Positions 1 through 9,786 of a stretch of 64,000 nt of DNA are shown piece after piece. The notes beneath the pieces are model-generated. The model did not search any database. It was not told where the DNA came from and worked only from the letters and a program-made list of their open reading frames with translations. Numbering within the stretch: position 1 is the first letter of the stretch; the number at the start of each line of letters is the position of its first letter. The stretch comes from Bathymodiolus brooksi (lineage: Eukaryota; Mollusca; Bivalvia; Mytilida; Modiolidae): positions 32,473,804-32,537,803 of the forward strand of contig OY804579.1 of the NCBI GenBank assembly GCA_963680875.1, in the 5' to 3' direction. The position numbers were made by a program, and so were the translations under genes.

Positions 1-168
1 TGACCGAAAGACTGAATAGAAATATAATGTCCATCTGAAAATATGGAAGTTACTTTAACATAGAAAAAAAAAGAAAACAATATTGTAAGTAGGGTGATAT
101 AATTACCGTATAGCCGGTAATTTCTGCGGTATTGGACTAAAAAGAAGACATTTTATATTATCATCCTC

Positions 169-283
169 TAAAGAGCTAACATCGTGGGTTAAGCTGCAAG
201 AAGAAACCTGTTGTAAGGCGCGCCTGCGGCTTGCCTTACAAAAGATTTCTACTTACAACTTAACCCACGATGTTAGCTCTTTA
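169..283. mobile_element. Palindromic MITE with TA target duplication
   Basis: Positions 169-193 and 259-283 are perfect 25-bp inverted repeats of each other. An inner 9-bp pair (211-219 with 233-241) and partial matches between them make almost the whole 115 bp foldable into one hairpin. TA dinucleotides at 169-170 and 282-283 are the likely target-site duplication, leaving a 111-bp insert. The right-hand repeat of the surrounding element (near 3490) reads through the same point (cctctaacagt) without the insert and so serves as an empty-site reference. TA duplication and short palindromic structure fit Tc1/mariner-type MITEs, but I do not recognise the family. Confidence 0.6.
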
Positions 284-338
284 CAGTGGGGAAGCCACGC
301 ACAGATTCCGTACCTCCAACAATGCAAAGTCAAATCCC

Positions 339-2112
339 GAAATCAAGGGACGTAACTCTATGACGTTTTACAAGTGAGCGGCCATGCATTGTTTACGTCG
401 ACACCCCATGTGTTTTTACTGAATATCTTCATAAATAAAACTGAAAGACGTATTCATTTTTATTGAATCCATTTTTTAAATAAAATTGTAACGTGACTGA
501 CGCGTGAATACGTGTATTTATGATATCGTTTGCTTGAAATCAACGTTGGAACTCGGGATACCGCTGCTGATGAAATGTTTAAAAAAAAAATGGCGCTAAA
601 AATAGACTCTTTAACTAAGTGGAACAATTGCATCCCATTGGCTGTTTATTAATAAATTTGGTAAAAATAGCTAGAATCACGTATTAGAGTATGGATTATT
701 TGCATATTTCCCCATCATTCGTCACTAGAATTCCATATTTGGATGTAAACAAGAAGCACTATATTTCGAGATTCTAACCAAATATTTCTGTTTTTTTTCA
801 TAGATTGATCGATCTATTAGGATGAAAATGTGACTGTTTCTGTTTAAACACGAAAGAACCACTTGACCAATCATAGTCACACATATATAGAGTCATTTTA
901 TTCCATTTTTAACAACAAATCTTTCATTTTCGTTGACTCCTTCCATGGCATTTATGGACATGTCAAAATATTGACATAATTAATAAATACATTTTAGAAA
1001 TAAAAAAGTCTAGCATTATAATGTATGATCTTGTCATGCAGAGAATTGTGAATGATTATTCTAAATTCACTCTAGATTAACATGGCATAGCATAAGGCTA
1101 CATATTTAGTACATGTCAAGCATGTACACCCCCCCCCCCTTTTTTTTTCATTTTCAGGCTGTTTTCCTGAAATACTTATTGATGTGTGTACATGCTACTT
1201 TTCAGTGCCATTGGTATTGACAACCTCCAGTTTTAGTTAGTTTTAGATCATTGTAGGTAGATATATGTATATACAGACTGGACATGGGATGTTTATTTTT
1301 TTTTAACAAGAGTCTGAAGATACCAAAGGGGCAAAGTTACAGATTCTATTAAATAAAATGGATGTTTATTTTCTGTTAGTTTCAGATTCTATGAGTATAA
1401 ATGCAAAGTTTCCTGTGATGTTTATTGGTTGAATATTTGAATAAATAAAAATATGAATATATGATAAGTCTTATATATATATTCATACAGGTTTGAAAAT
1501 CAATATATAAATATTGTGAAACTTCATCTGAAAGTCAAAAGGTTTATTTCAATTTCAATTGAAAACCAGGACTTGTCTTAAACATTTCAAGAATGAATTA
1601 AATTTCTGTAAAGAATTTGGCTCAGAAGATAACTTATATTGTGGTACATATTGTTATAACAGTTGTAACACATTTTCTAGATCAGAAAGTGGAGCTGAAA
1701 CAAGATCTCAAACTTTTCAATTTCTTATAGATATATTGAACCAGAACCAAGTTGTTGAACAAGTTTCTACAGACATTTAGACCTGTATACACTCCAACAT
1801 GTTGTTGAATTTGTTATTCATGCTTGTTTTTAGATGAAAAGGTACTTATGTTGCCTGTTGTTTATAAGAAATATAATTATCTTTTATCTATGAATATTAA
1901 TGTCGAAATTTATAAATTTTCTTTTACAGAAAAGAATTTTTCAAAATGTGCCCATTTATTAACTTTTTTCCAGTCATTGGAACAAATAAAATAATTTTTT
2001 TAACTTCAATTCTAAACAATATTAACCAATACTTGGTTATTTTGCCAACAGAAAACATATTCATTCTATTCTAGTCTTTTAATTTACTTAGTGAAATTTG
2101 GAATTCTGGTTT
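339..2112. other. AT-rich sequence without a recognised gene
   Basis: I see no supportable coding region. A 73-codon open frame on the plus strand (1559-1780) lacks an ATG at its stated start, matches no family I know and shows no clear splice context. A C-run directly followed by a T-run lies at about 1130-1149. Positions 615-637 carry a 23-bp sequence that recurs in direct orientation at 3093-3115. Confidence 0.6.
615..637 (+). repeat. 23-bp direct repeat, copy 1
   Basis: The 23 bases starting ctaagtggaacaattgcatc are identical to those at 3093-3115 in the same orientation. Both copies lie inside the inverted-repeat-bounded segment 143-3520. The flanks of the two copies do not align further, so this is a short shared word rather than the edge of a longer repeat. 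Confidence 0.8.
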
Positions 2113-2120
2113 GTCCTTTC

Positions 2121-2277
2121 ATGTGAATGCAAGTATTTTGTATGTGTCTTAAAATTATGTGAATGGTAGTCATTCAATATGCTCTTTTATGTGAATGCTA
2201 GTTATTCTGTATGTGTCTTTTATGTGAATGCTAGTCATTTTGTGTCTGTCTTTTATGTGAATGCTATAGTCATTCTG
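2121..2277. repeat. Imperfect tandem repeat, about 33-bp unit
   Basis: The word atgtgaatg begins at 2121, 2157, 2189, 2222 and 2255, giving spacings of 36, 32, 33 and 33 bp. Each copy is followed by a variant of ctagtcattctgtatgtgtc. There are about five diverged copies. The frame is not open across the units, so I treat it as a non-coding minisatellite that runs directly into the 65-bp repeat to its right. Confidence 0.8.
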
Positions 2278-2472
2278 TTTGTGAATGTCATGGTGGAAAA
2301 ATTATGGCAATCTAAGTATCCATATTTGTAAATGCTGGTAATTTTGTGAATGTCCTGGAGAAAGAATTATTGCAAACTAAGTACCCATATTTGTAAATGC
2401 TGGTCATTTTGTGAATGTCAAGGGGAAAGAATTGTTACAACTTGACCAGCCATATATGTTATAAAAGCTAGT
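2278..2472. repeat. 65-bp tandem repeat, three copies
   Basis: Units start at 2278, 2343 and 2408 with the word tttgtgaatgtc, an exact 65-bp spacing. Copies one and two are close to each other, sharing aaagtatccat/aagtacccat and atttgtaaatgctggt. The third decays toward its right end. The unit begins with the same tgtgaatg core as the preceding 33-bp repeat, so the two arrays probably have a common origin. Confidence 0.8.
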
Positions 2473-3092
2473 TTGTAGTTGTGTCAAACACATGAATATT
2501 CCAAATACATTGATATTTACATTGTGAGATAAACATGAAACTTGGTAGCTTTCATTCAGATAATAAAATTTCCTAATTTCAAGAAAAATGTTTGCTTACA
2601 CTGATCTTTTTTAAATTTGTCTTGATATAATAGGAAGGGTTAAGATATCTGAATACAATTTTTTATGCCCCTTTTTGTCTCAAGGTTACACTTTTTTTTA
2701 GATTTTTTTTACATGTTTTTTTTTTTATAATATTTTCATATTTTTTCAATTCGCTTAATTTTTGTTTACATGCCTTTATTTTTTCCACACATTTATTTCT
2801 TTCTATTTATCTTGTACCTGTTGTATTGAAATTAAAATAAATTGAAATTATTGATTGATGTACATTCCCTGTGCAAGTCTAGTATCATAGATGATTTTTT
2901 TTTAAATTTAAAGTGATAATAAATAGTAATTCCCCAGTCTAAATTACAAAATGCACAATGTCTAAAACAATATTGCAATACAAATAATTCAATTAAACTG
3001 AAAAATACGGTATTAATACAAGAAAATTAAAAAAAACCCATAGACAATGAATTTCGATGTTTGGCAAATGGTCGATCCGATCAAGGTGGGTG

Positions 3093-3115
3093 CTAAGTGG
3101 AACAATTGCATCCCA
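3093..3115 (+). repeat. 23-bp direct repeat, copy 2
   Basis: Identical in sequence and orientation to 615-637, about 2.5 kb away. No gene is visible between 2473 and 3447. Two short minus-strand frames there and at 3641-3823 have no recognisable content. Confidence 0.8.
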
Positions 3116-3512
3116 CAAGACATTGACACTAGTTGTTGGTATGACAATGATCCTAGATGATTTCCTCAGGCAATGTATGTTACAGAAAGCCATCATATTG
3201 TTTTAATTAATTTTTCTCTTTTAAATAGAACCACCTTGACATTTGTTTTGAAATTGAGTCCACTTCAAGTAGCAAAATTCGATGTTTGTACACAATATAA
3301 ATAAAAACTGAAGTGATACAATAAATTTCTATTTATCCATAGACATCTTCCGTATATTTTAATTGATTTCAAGCATAAATATTTATTGTAAACCGACGTA
3401 TTTTAAGCGTCATTTTTTATCAAAAATGAAGTGAAAGTCACGTGACTGGGACTTGACTTTGGAGCTCTCCTGTCACGCTGGCTGTCCTACTGTTAGAGGA
3501 TGATAATGTTTT

Positions 3513-4077
3513 TGTCTTCTGTGTAGCGTTTTTTTAGTGTTCGTGCTCTATATTGTCTTCTGTATAGCGATTTTAGTGCATCTGCTGTATAATAAATGAC
3601 CCATTTCCATATGACCTTCACCAGTGTTTTAAATAACACGTCACAGCTTGTGTTGATGTGAGTGTTCTAAAAATAGCCATCCAATAGCCATAGGTGACCT
3701 AATACCACTGCTCTTATAACCCAGTTCAGTATCTTGCATAATATATCGCACTGCACACATGCTACACGTTACAGTATAATTGTATGCAATATTTTTGCCA
3801 GTTTCTGCTAAAACAGAAAACACAAGACTTTAAAATACCTTTTTAGGTTTAATTCAATAAATGCACTCAATACACAGGCATGACCCAATTCTTGTGCTTG
3901 GTCATCCTTTCAATCAGGGACAGGCGTGTCTTTGATGAAAATTCATTGATAGAACCCACGTGGTTGCGTTTTTGTAAGTAGAAATACGGGGTATAAATAA
4001 TTTCGCGCGCAAACATCGGAGTTTGTCTCCGCTGCATAAACCAATCACTGTTTAGAAAAAACGCTACACAGAAGACA
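3513..4077. repeat. Three copies of a short repeat, two direct and one inverted
   Basis: The word tgtcttctgtgtagcg occurs at 3513-3528. A one-base variant (tgtcttctgtatagcg) is at 3554-3569, and an exact reverse complement is at 4062-4077. The 3513 copy is also the tip of the right inverted repeat of the 143-3520 segment. The stretch between them contains no gene that I can support. Confidence 0.7.
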
Positions 4078-5045
4078 ATTATTTTTGCTGATTTTTTTTC
4101 TTCTGCGGATTGAAAATCTCGCCGCCTACATTTTTTTTTTGTATTACAGGAAACAACAAATGATGTGTTAAGCGATGAGGGACAGCTTCATTATGCTATG
4201 ATAATCAACTGGTGCCTAGGACAGTCTAAAGAAGTAAAAAAAAAACATATTTAATCCTTTAAAAAGTTTTCAAAGGCTACAGCTTCCATATACACAATTG
4301 GTAGCTTTGAACTCTAGAAACTATTTTTTCCCCACTGTTTTCAGGATCTATTCTGTTGACAAGAAATACGAAGTCAACAGTTGGATCGATATCGGTATAT
4401 TGAAATGTTGGATATATATATTTTTAAAGTCGAATTTTCATACTTTAACATATAACAATTTCTTAGAAAGAATTAGAATATAGAAACAATTATATTCTTT
4501 TCTAGCATAATTTAGACATAAAAACTAGGGTTAACCGGAATCTTACTACAAGTACATTTTTTTTTAATTGGGGGGGTTAGATGAATCATAAGATCACGCA
4601 GTTTGATATATTATTCGATCGCAGCAACTACAAGTATTTAACAAACAAAAAACACCCTAAATAATGTTAATTAATGACATAGCAATTTATATATTGCTTT
4701 AATAATGTTTATTAGGATTGTAAACATTTGGTCATGTGATTGTTTCAATTATTTTCGGTGTCAGCTTGGCGCAATAATATTTCTAGATCTTGATTAATTG
4801 TAATTAATCGTTAAAAGTTATCTTGTCACAGCTAAATAACATTCTAATGTAGTTGTTTAATATTCCTGGTTTGTGATTGGACAATGCTGTAATTTTCAAG
4901 GTTTCAATTCCACGGTTGGAATATCATGAGATAATTTTAGAATTTTAGCCGATTACCGCTTACGTCATCTTGTCAATAATGTGGCAATGCACATGATTAC
5001 ATTAGAATGGAGATAACTGTATTGTATCTTAAAATTTAACGGCAT
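4078..5045. other. AT-rich sequence without a recognised gene
   Basis: No coding region, RNA gene or clear repeat can be supported here. The one plus-strand open frame (4298-4483) has no recognisable content. A 17-base word, ggagataactgtattgt, at 5009-5025 recurs in inverted orientation at 7439-7455, just beyond the truncated 5' end of the retrotransposon. Confidence 0.6.
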
Positions 5046-5138
5046 CAATTGGAGGTTTAATGGTTGCAAACATCCGTTTACTGGCTCCGTAATCCCGTCA
5101 CCGGTAAATTCAATTTGCGACCATCAAATCTCCAATTG
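5046..5138. mobile_element. Short near-palindromic repeat, MITE-like
   Basis: Positions 5046-5067 and 5117-5138 are inverted repeats matching at about 19 of 22 bases (caattggagg-tt-atggt-gc). Further inward, tttactgg pairs with ccggtaaa, so the 93 bp can fold into one long hairpin. It lies immediately beyond the 3' end of the retrotransposon. No target duplication is obvious. It may be an independent MITE into which, or beside which, the LINE inserted. Confidence 0.5.
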
Positions 5139-5281
5139 GCTCAGTGTGCAACATGAGCATACAGTTATTATAACATAAATGCATACATATGAAATAAGAC
5201 AAAAACACAACAAGAATATTAACATTGGAGAAAAAAAACATAGTGAATAGAAGTGATCACTATAATATCTAATGTATAATA

Positions 5282-6372
5282 CTAGAATAATTTACTGATT
5301 CCTTTCAAAAATAATGCTACACTTTTCAATAATTGAGAATTACACAAAGAGAAGATACCAGCCATTTTAGCTACACTACTATTTTGTACATAATATTTTG
5401 GAATATATTTGGAACTTAATCTTTGTATTTCAGTGTTATTACATATAAACAAGTAGTGATATTCATCGCCAATTACATCTTTTGAGCATTTTGTACACTT
5501 TCTATTTTCTCTTGTAATTTTTTGCCAACGTCCTGTTTCGATTGGTATTCTAATGTTACAGAGCCTAAATTTAGTTATATAGATTCTATACTTTTGTTCG
5601 AGGCGTAGCAGATACGGTTCTATACAAAACTCTTGTTTGAAAAGAGAATGAAAATGACCACGAGAGGAATTACCAATCTCTGAACGCCAATTTTGTATGA
5701 ATTGGTCAATAAGAATTTGTTTCACATGTGTTTTAATCCAGATTATATTAACAGGCATTTGGTTTCTAAAGATAAATCTAAGGCCAATATTATCCACAAT
5801 ATTCTGTATATTTTTCACATATAAAGTCTGACTATTCTCATTTGCATACAACTTGAATAGAAGTTTATATATCTTAGAAGACAACTTTTCTGTAGTCATT
5901 AAACGACTCCAGAAACAGAGTATCCTGCATTTGATGTTAATGTCAAGAGGGTATCTACCCAACTCACCATATACTAAACAATTTGGAGTTGTAACTCTTA
6001 CACCCAAAATTCTTTTTGTAAATTGTAAATGTACTTTTTCAATATTGTCATTCTTACCAACACCCCAGACTTCACTGCCATACAATAAGATAGGAGCAAC
6101 AAGCGAGTCAAACATTTTCAGCTGTAAATCAATAGGCAGTTGCAGATTTCTAATTTTATAATATACCGCATATAACGCTTTTTGTGCTTGTTCTACTAAC
6201 TTCTTTTTGGTATGGACAAAACTACCATTGTAATAAAAAATAACTCCTAGATAAGAATACTCCAATTCCTTTCCGTCTAATTTTAATCGTAATGGTGGGC
6301 GGAATTTTCGCTTTGAAAAGATAACGGTTTTAGTTTTACTCAAGTTAACTTCAAGTTTCTATAATTTACAGT
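5282..6372 (-). pseudogene. LINE ORF2 fragment: RT thumb and C-terminal zinc knuckle
   Basis: The open frame from 6343 to 5282 encodes 353 residues beginning MSKTKTVIF. The same frame can be read upstream through DYCKL-stop-KLEVNLSKTK to about 6372, with a TAG where TGG (Trp) is expected. Family features include YLGV near residue 32, PILLYGSEVWG near residue 85, VYGELGRYPLD, and a C-terminal CTKC...GDEYHYLFIC array matching the C-C-H-C knuckle that follows the RT in many LINE ORF2 proteins. This is the best preserved part of the element. No function is expected because the polymerase palm upstream is in different frames. Confidence 0.85.
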
Positions 6373-6765
6373 AATCACATCTAGTAAATTTTGCATTCCT
6401 TCATATGTTTCCGAGAATAATAATGTATCGTCAGCATACAGTAAAAGGAAGGTCTTCATAAGTATATTTAAATATTCATCAAAAAGATTATCAATTGTTT
6501 GTAAGGATGGTGCTTCATGAATATCTAAAAATGTTTCCAAATCATTTATAAAAACTGCAAAAAGGAAAGCATAAGTTTTCCCCTTTACGGACCCTATACT
6601 GCAACTGAAAAAATCAGAATTTACACCATTTTGTGTTACACAGGATTTAATATTTTGGTACATACTTTTAATTACGTTGAAACATTTTCCATTCATACCA
6701 TTTTTTATCATTTTTGTCCACAGCCCACTTCTATTAACTATCAAATGCTTTACTAAAGTCAACAA
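6340..6765 (-). pseudogene. LINE ORF2 fragment: RT palm with YADD
   Basis: This 141-codon frame carries the second half of the RT palm. LLYADDTLLFSE holds the catalytic Asp pair of motif C, and FINDLE marks the end of motif B. The usual G-x-RQG-x-LSP of motif B is degraded to GSVKGKTYAF, so key residues are already lost. The true start is not the apparent Met: the first codons are out-of-frame readings of KAFDS, and homologous reading begins at about NRSGLW. It ends one frameshift before the C-terminal fragment, near 6372. Confidence 0.85.
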
Positions 6766-7260
6766 ATGTACAAAATAGCTTTATTTTATGCAGAAAATAT
6801 AAGTCAGTAAATGATTTCAAAATAAAAATGTTATCTAATGTGGAATGCATCTTTCTAAAGCCAGCTTGTGAGGGGGAAATAAGGTTAACTTCGTCTGCAA
6901 ATGAGTTTAATCGATTATTTAATATACTTGTAAAAACTTTGCTGAAGCAGCTAAGTAGACTAATTGGTCTATAATTTGATGGGTCTTTTGAGTCCCCCTT
7001 GTTTTTGTATACGGGTTGAATAACGCCTAATGTCCAGCTTTCTGGGAATATACCAGTATCAAATATGATATTGAAAATTTTAACATAACTTGGGAGTAGT
7101 AAATGAAGGGTACTTTTTAGATATTCATTTCGTATACAATCTGTACCAACTGCTTTATTGTTTGGTAGGTTTCGAACAACATTTTCGATTTCAGTATCAG
7201 TAATACTACAATTAAGCCATACAATTTGGAATTTCCAAACCACATTGTATATTGTAATTA
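6734..7260 (-). pseudogene. LINE ORF2 fragment: RT fingers and motif A
   Basis: The 195-codon frame from 7321 contains standard non-LTR RT motifs: NNKAVGTD, then PESWTLGVIQPVYKNKGD, then SNYRPISLLS, then SPSQAGFR, and finally FVDFSKAFD with the motif A catalytic Asp. The first 20 or so residues before about 7260 are an out-of-frame reading of the linker. The frame stops directly after KAFDS at 6734, and the protein continues in the next fragment with NRSGLW. A one-base indel at about 6740-6745 therefore broke the gene inside the palm. Confidence 0.9.
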
Positions 7261-7442
7261 TTGATATCATTGTTTTGTTTATATTCTTCATCAGAAGAAT
7301 TGATATTTTTGAAATAATCATACAATTCAGTCAACGGGACTTCTACATTAGATTGTTTAGCGTTTGTACATCGTTTTAGTATATCCCTGATTTTTTTTGG
7401 GTTATGACTTGACGCTTCTCTAATTTCACCTGATAAATACAA
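7212..7442 (-). pseudogene. LINE ORF2 fragment: linker between endonuclease and RT
   Basis: The residues GEIREASSHNPKKIRDILKR followed by PLTELYDYFKNINSSDEE resemble the linker that precedes the RT in LINE ORF2 proteins. The reading moves to the RT frame at about 7215-7260 through a frameshift. No endonuclease residues are seen upstream of 7445. The minus-strand frame at 7525-7788 beyond it has no recognised LINE content. Confidence 0.7.
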
Positions 7443-7455
7443 TACAGTTATCTCC

Positions 7456-7979
7456 TAATTTGATTGTTGTGTAAACAGTTATACAGTACCAGTATTTTTC
7501 TTTATCTGGATATAGTAATTAGGCCTAATTAAATATTTTACACTTCCGCATGAACTGGCGGTTGGGGTTTGAAAAGATAATTTCTACTGATATTATTACG
7601 GGGCCATTAAAATAGTTCGACTGTTTGAGAAATTGACGTTCGAGAAATTGGGATTTATTTGACAAGGAATTAACGGCAAAATTAACGGAACAAAGATCCA
7701 TTTGGATTCGGTAATAAAGATCCGTCCTACTTTTTAAATATTTAAGCATCGAATCTTTCCAGACCAATATAAACTCAAGTAATGACAAATTTCAAATGTG
7801 CGTGAGTACTTTTCACTGAATTGAATTCTTTTTGCCAGAGATTTATTTCCACTTCTAATAAATACTGACCGCCTTTCATGTTGAAGATTATGTCAGAGGT
7901 TTTACGTGACAATTTAGTTCACTTTTTTAAATACACGATACCTACCTATCTTTTTATACTTTATGGATATTTTGCTTAC
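7456..7979. other. Probable intron sequence downstream of the TSP1 exon
   Basis: This interval lies after the splice donor of the TSP1 exon on the minus strand. An 87-codon minus-strand open frame (7525-7788) has no recognisable domain and no convincing splice sites, so I leave it unannotated. No other gene is visible. Confidence 0.5.
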
Positions 7980-8141
7980 CACATTGTTTCTCCTTTATAT
8001 CAGCTCCCAGATTTGTACAATCTTCACCTCCATTACAAGGGGTAGGGTTGTTACAATATCTGTAACTAGTTGTCGTAGAGCTGCACCGCCAGGAGCAGTC
8101 ACTCCAAGCACCCCAATTCGTGTAACCACCATCTTGTTTTT
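7980..8141 (-). CDS. Thrombospondin type 1 (TSP1) domain exon
   Basis: Read on the minus strand, an acceptor (ttttctctag) precedes 162 coding bases and a strong donor (gtaagc) follows. After two bases that complete a split codon, 53 residues follow, including GGYTNWGAWSDCSWRC, then TSYRYC, PCNGGEDC and a final KEKQC. This is the TSP1 layout: W-x-x-W-x-x-C, C-x-x-C spacing, an aromatic/Arg core, GG-x-x-C and a closing Cys, with six or more Cys for disulfides. Both boundaries are phase 1, typical of extracellular shuffled modules. TSP1 domains occur in secreted or surface adhesion and matrix proteins. Upstream exons are proposed at 10497-10619 and 10941-11129. Downstream exons are not recognised, and the LINE lies on that side. 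The protein's identity is unknown. Confidence 0.88.
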
Positions 8142-8749
8142 CTAGAGAAAATAATCAAATTGATGTAGTTACACATTTGTACAAAATGTAATGTAGTAAA
8201 TACTTACCAACTTTATAACAAACAATACGTAGTATATTTAAATGCTTCCTATGGTTGTTTTATGTACCTTCTACCAACTTCTAATAACAATAACATTTGC
8301 GTTGATTTTATTAAACAAGTATTAAGCAGACAAACAAGCGATTGTGACATTAACTTATCCTGCAATTGTGTGATTTGAAGTATTAATAAAGGCATCAAAT
8401 AAACCTCAGTTTTATTTAGTCATGGACCTAGTAAAGCTTTTCTGGTACCTGATTCATGTAGAGCGACGGTAGGAAACGGCAATCGTACACAGACTTCACA
8501 GAGGACACCATTAAAAACGATTAGAACCACGCTTGCTTCTGCACCTTTCAGACAATTAGGCAGTTGTTTTGAACTTTTTTAGGCATTGCATGATAAACAC
8601 AATATAGGTACATTGTCAGTAAGCATAAAATTAATTAGCTCTCGCTGCGAAACAGTCCAGAAAAACTCAACAAATACTCCATTTTCTACCTGTTTCTAAA
8701 GCTCGTACAAATAAATTGTATATCTTCCGACAATGTACGTATATTATAA
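8142..8749. other. Intron sequence of the TSP1 gene
   Basis: This is AT-rich sequence between the TSP1 exon acceptor and the palindromic insert at 8750. I see no coding or RNA gene in it. Confidence 0.5.
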
Positions 8750-8884
8750 GTTATAAGCTCCCTAGTGACCGTCTTTCGTTATTTAGACGGTCAGTAAATC
8801 GTTGAAGGGTGAGCGCTCCAGCGCGAACTCTTCAACTATTTATTATCGTCCAAATAACCATAGTCGGTCACGGGAGCTTATAAC
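8750..8884. mobile_element. Palindromic MITE-like hairpin element, 135 bp
   Basis: The left arm gttataagctccctagtgac (from 8750) is inverted at 8865-8884, with a small internal deletion (cggtcacgggagcttataac). Inner pairs continue: gttattta-acg with cgtccaaataac, and gttgaag (8801-8807) with cttcaac (8830-8836), around a GC-rich tip. Almost the whole 135 bp therefore folds back on itself. It has no coding capacity and sits in the intron between the two TSP1 exons. I do not recognise the family and no target duplication is clear. Confidence 0.65.
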
Positions 8885-8969
8885 ATTTTTGTACGATGTT
8901 GCTGATCTATAACTTGAAACAGTAACTAAGTTTTTTCCACGAACTATGTTTGACGGACTTTCTTTGAAG

Positions 8970-9283
8970 TTCTAAGGCTAAAGACGTAATGGTCAATACA
9001 CAAAATTAAGCACTGCCCACTGACCTTCTGTAATTTTCCGTCCCCATCATTTCGTAACTGCACGTTATTTTAGAAGAAAATGTAAATCATCGTCTTTCTT
9101 GCAGTTGTGTTTAATTATGTTAAGTCAAAATACACACACACATATATAGAGAGAGCCTGGTCAAATACTTGCAAGTTTATCTATCGTCTGCATCGTTATT
9201 TTTATGAATGGAATTCTAAGGCTAAAGACGTAATGGTCACTGTAATTTTCCGTCTGCATCATTTCGTTAATGCGCGTTATTTT
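8970..9283 (+). repeat. Direct repeat pair, about 70-110 bp each
   Basis: The block ttctaaggctaaagacgtaa occurs at 8970 and at 9214. In each copy it is followed by ctgtaattttccgtc, catcatttcgt and cgttattt. The first copy (to about 9075) carries about 30 extra bases between the two halves. The second (9214-9283) is compact, and part of its tail (atttttatgaatggaattc) also precedes it at about 9198. This is probably a local intronic duplication. There is no coding content. Confidence 0.7.
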
Positions 9284-9346
9284 TCTGAATGGAATTTTCT
9301 CCTGGCCAGGTAAAGCGTATTAATCTTATTCTCTAGATTTCCATAT

Positions 9347-9745
9347 ATGGCTCTCCTTTCTATCGTTGTTTTTAGGATGATTTTATCCAATCATCGGTCG
9401 TCAAATAAATGCAACATCGTACATGTGTATAGTATATATAATCATCGACCACATTTTGTCAAACATTTTATTCGTCACCTACATGATATGTATATTATGA
9501 TATACTTGAGATATAGTTTTGATATCATGTCATATATTTTGTCAATGGCCAAGGTGAATATCAGACCGTCATTCAAACTGTAAACGTAACCACAAAATAC
9601 TGTCAGTGAAACTCTACATAAAACTCATATTGGGAGCGATAATGAAGATGTCATAAGGGAATTGTTTTATAAAACGTCGCTCATTTAGCGCTGTTGCAAT
9701 TTCACATTTATGAAAACAGATTGATGAACAAACTTATATTGCCGT
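9347..9745. other. Intron sequence without a recognised feature
   Basis: A plus-strand open frame (9347-9583) has no recognisable content and lies inside the inferred intron. I see nothing else here. Confidence 0.5.
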
Positions 9746-9786
9746 TTACAATGCAAAACCACTTCCGTTGCGTTCCGCAATTTTAA

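Larger units (their letters stand above)
143..3520. mobile_element. Candidate degraded DNA element bounded by imperfect inverted repeats
   Basis: The left end (143-338, ignoring the nested MITE at 171-281) and the right end (3448-3520, read on the minus strand) share the same blocks in the same order: agaagaca, attatcatcctcta, cagt-gg-a-gcca and caaagtcaa-tccc. This amounts to imperfect terminal inverted repeats of about 75 bp. The interior has no ORF that I recognise, so if it is an element it is non-autonomous. The alternative is two inverted copies of a dispersed repeat that happen to flank unrelated DNA. I could not identify a target-site duplication outside the ends. The shared blocks are read directly from the sequence; the transposon interpretation is inference. 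Confidence 0.4.
5150..7445 (-). mobile_element. 5'-truncated non-LTR retrotransposon (LINE), decayed
   Basis: On the minus strand the element carries, in order, a pre-RT linker, a reverse transcriptase with its catalytic motifs, and a C-terminal zinc-knuckle region, followed by roughly 130 bp of 3' flank or UTR. The endonuclease domain expected upstream of the RT in this class is absent: sequence similarity stops near 7445, as in typical 5' truncation from incomplete reverse transcription. The coding region is broken into four frames by frameshifts and has at least one in-frame stop. The clade (CR1/L2/Jockey-like) cannot be fixed by eye. The left boundary is approximate. Confidence 0.85.

Noticed and set aside
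1559..1780. Plus-strand 73-codon frame as a gene
   Set aside because: It begins with a non-ATG codon, has no recognisable domain and has no clear splice or promoter context.
5853..6161. Plus-strand 102-codon open frame
   Set aside because: It is antisense to the LINE C-terminal coding region.
7158..7379. Plus-strand 73-codon open frame
   Set aside because: It is antisense to the LINE linker and RT start.
7525..7788. Minus-strand 87-codon frame as an upstream LINE domain or a further exon
   Set aside because: No endonuclease or other motif is visible, there are no convincing splice sites, and it is separated from the LINE by non-homologous sequence.
7963..8145. Plus-strand 60-codon open frame
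   Set aside because: It is the antisense reading of the TSP1 exon, whose minus-strand translation has the Cys/Trp pattern and proper splice sites.
9107..9583. Two plus-strand frames in the TSP1 intron
   Set aside because: They are low complexity, partly overlap the direct repeat at 8970-9283, and have no recognisable protein features.
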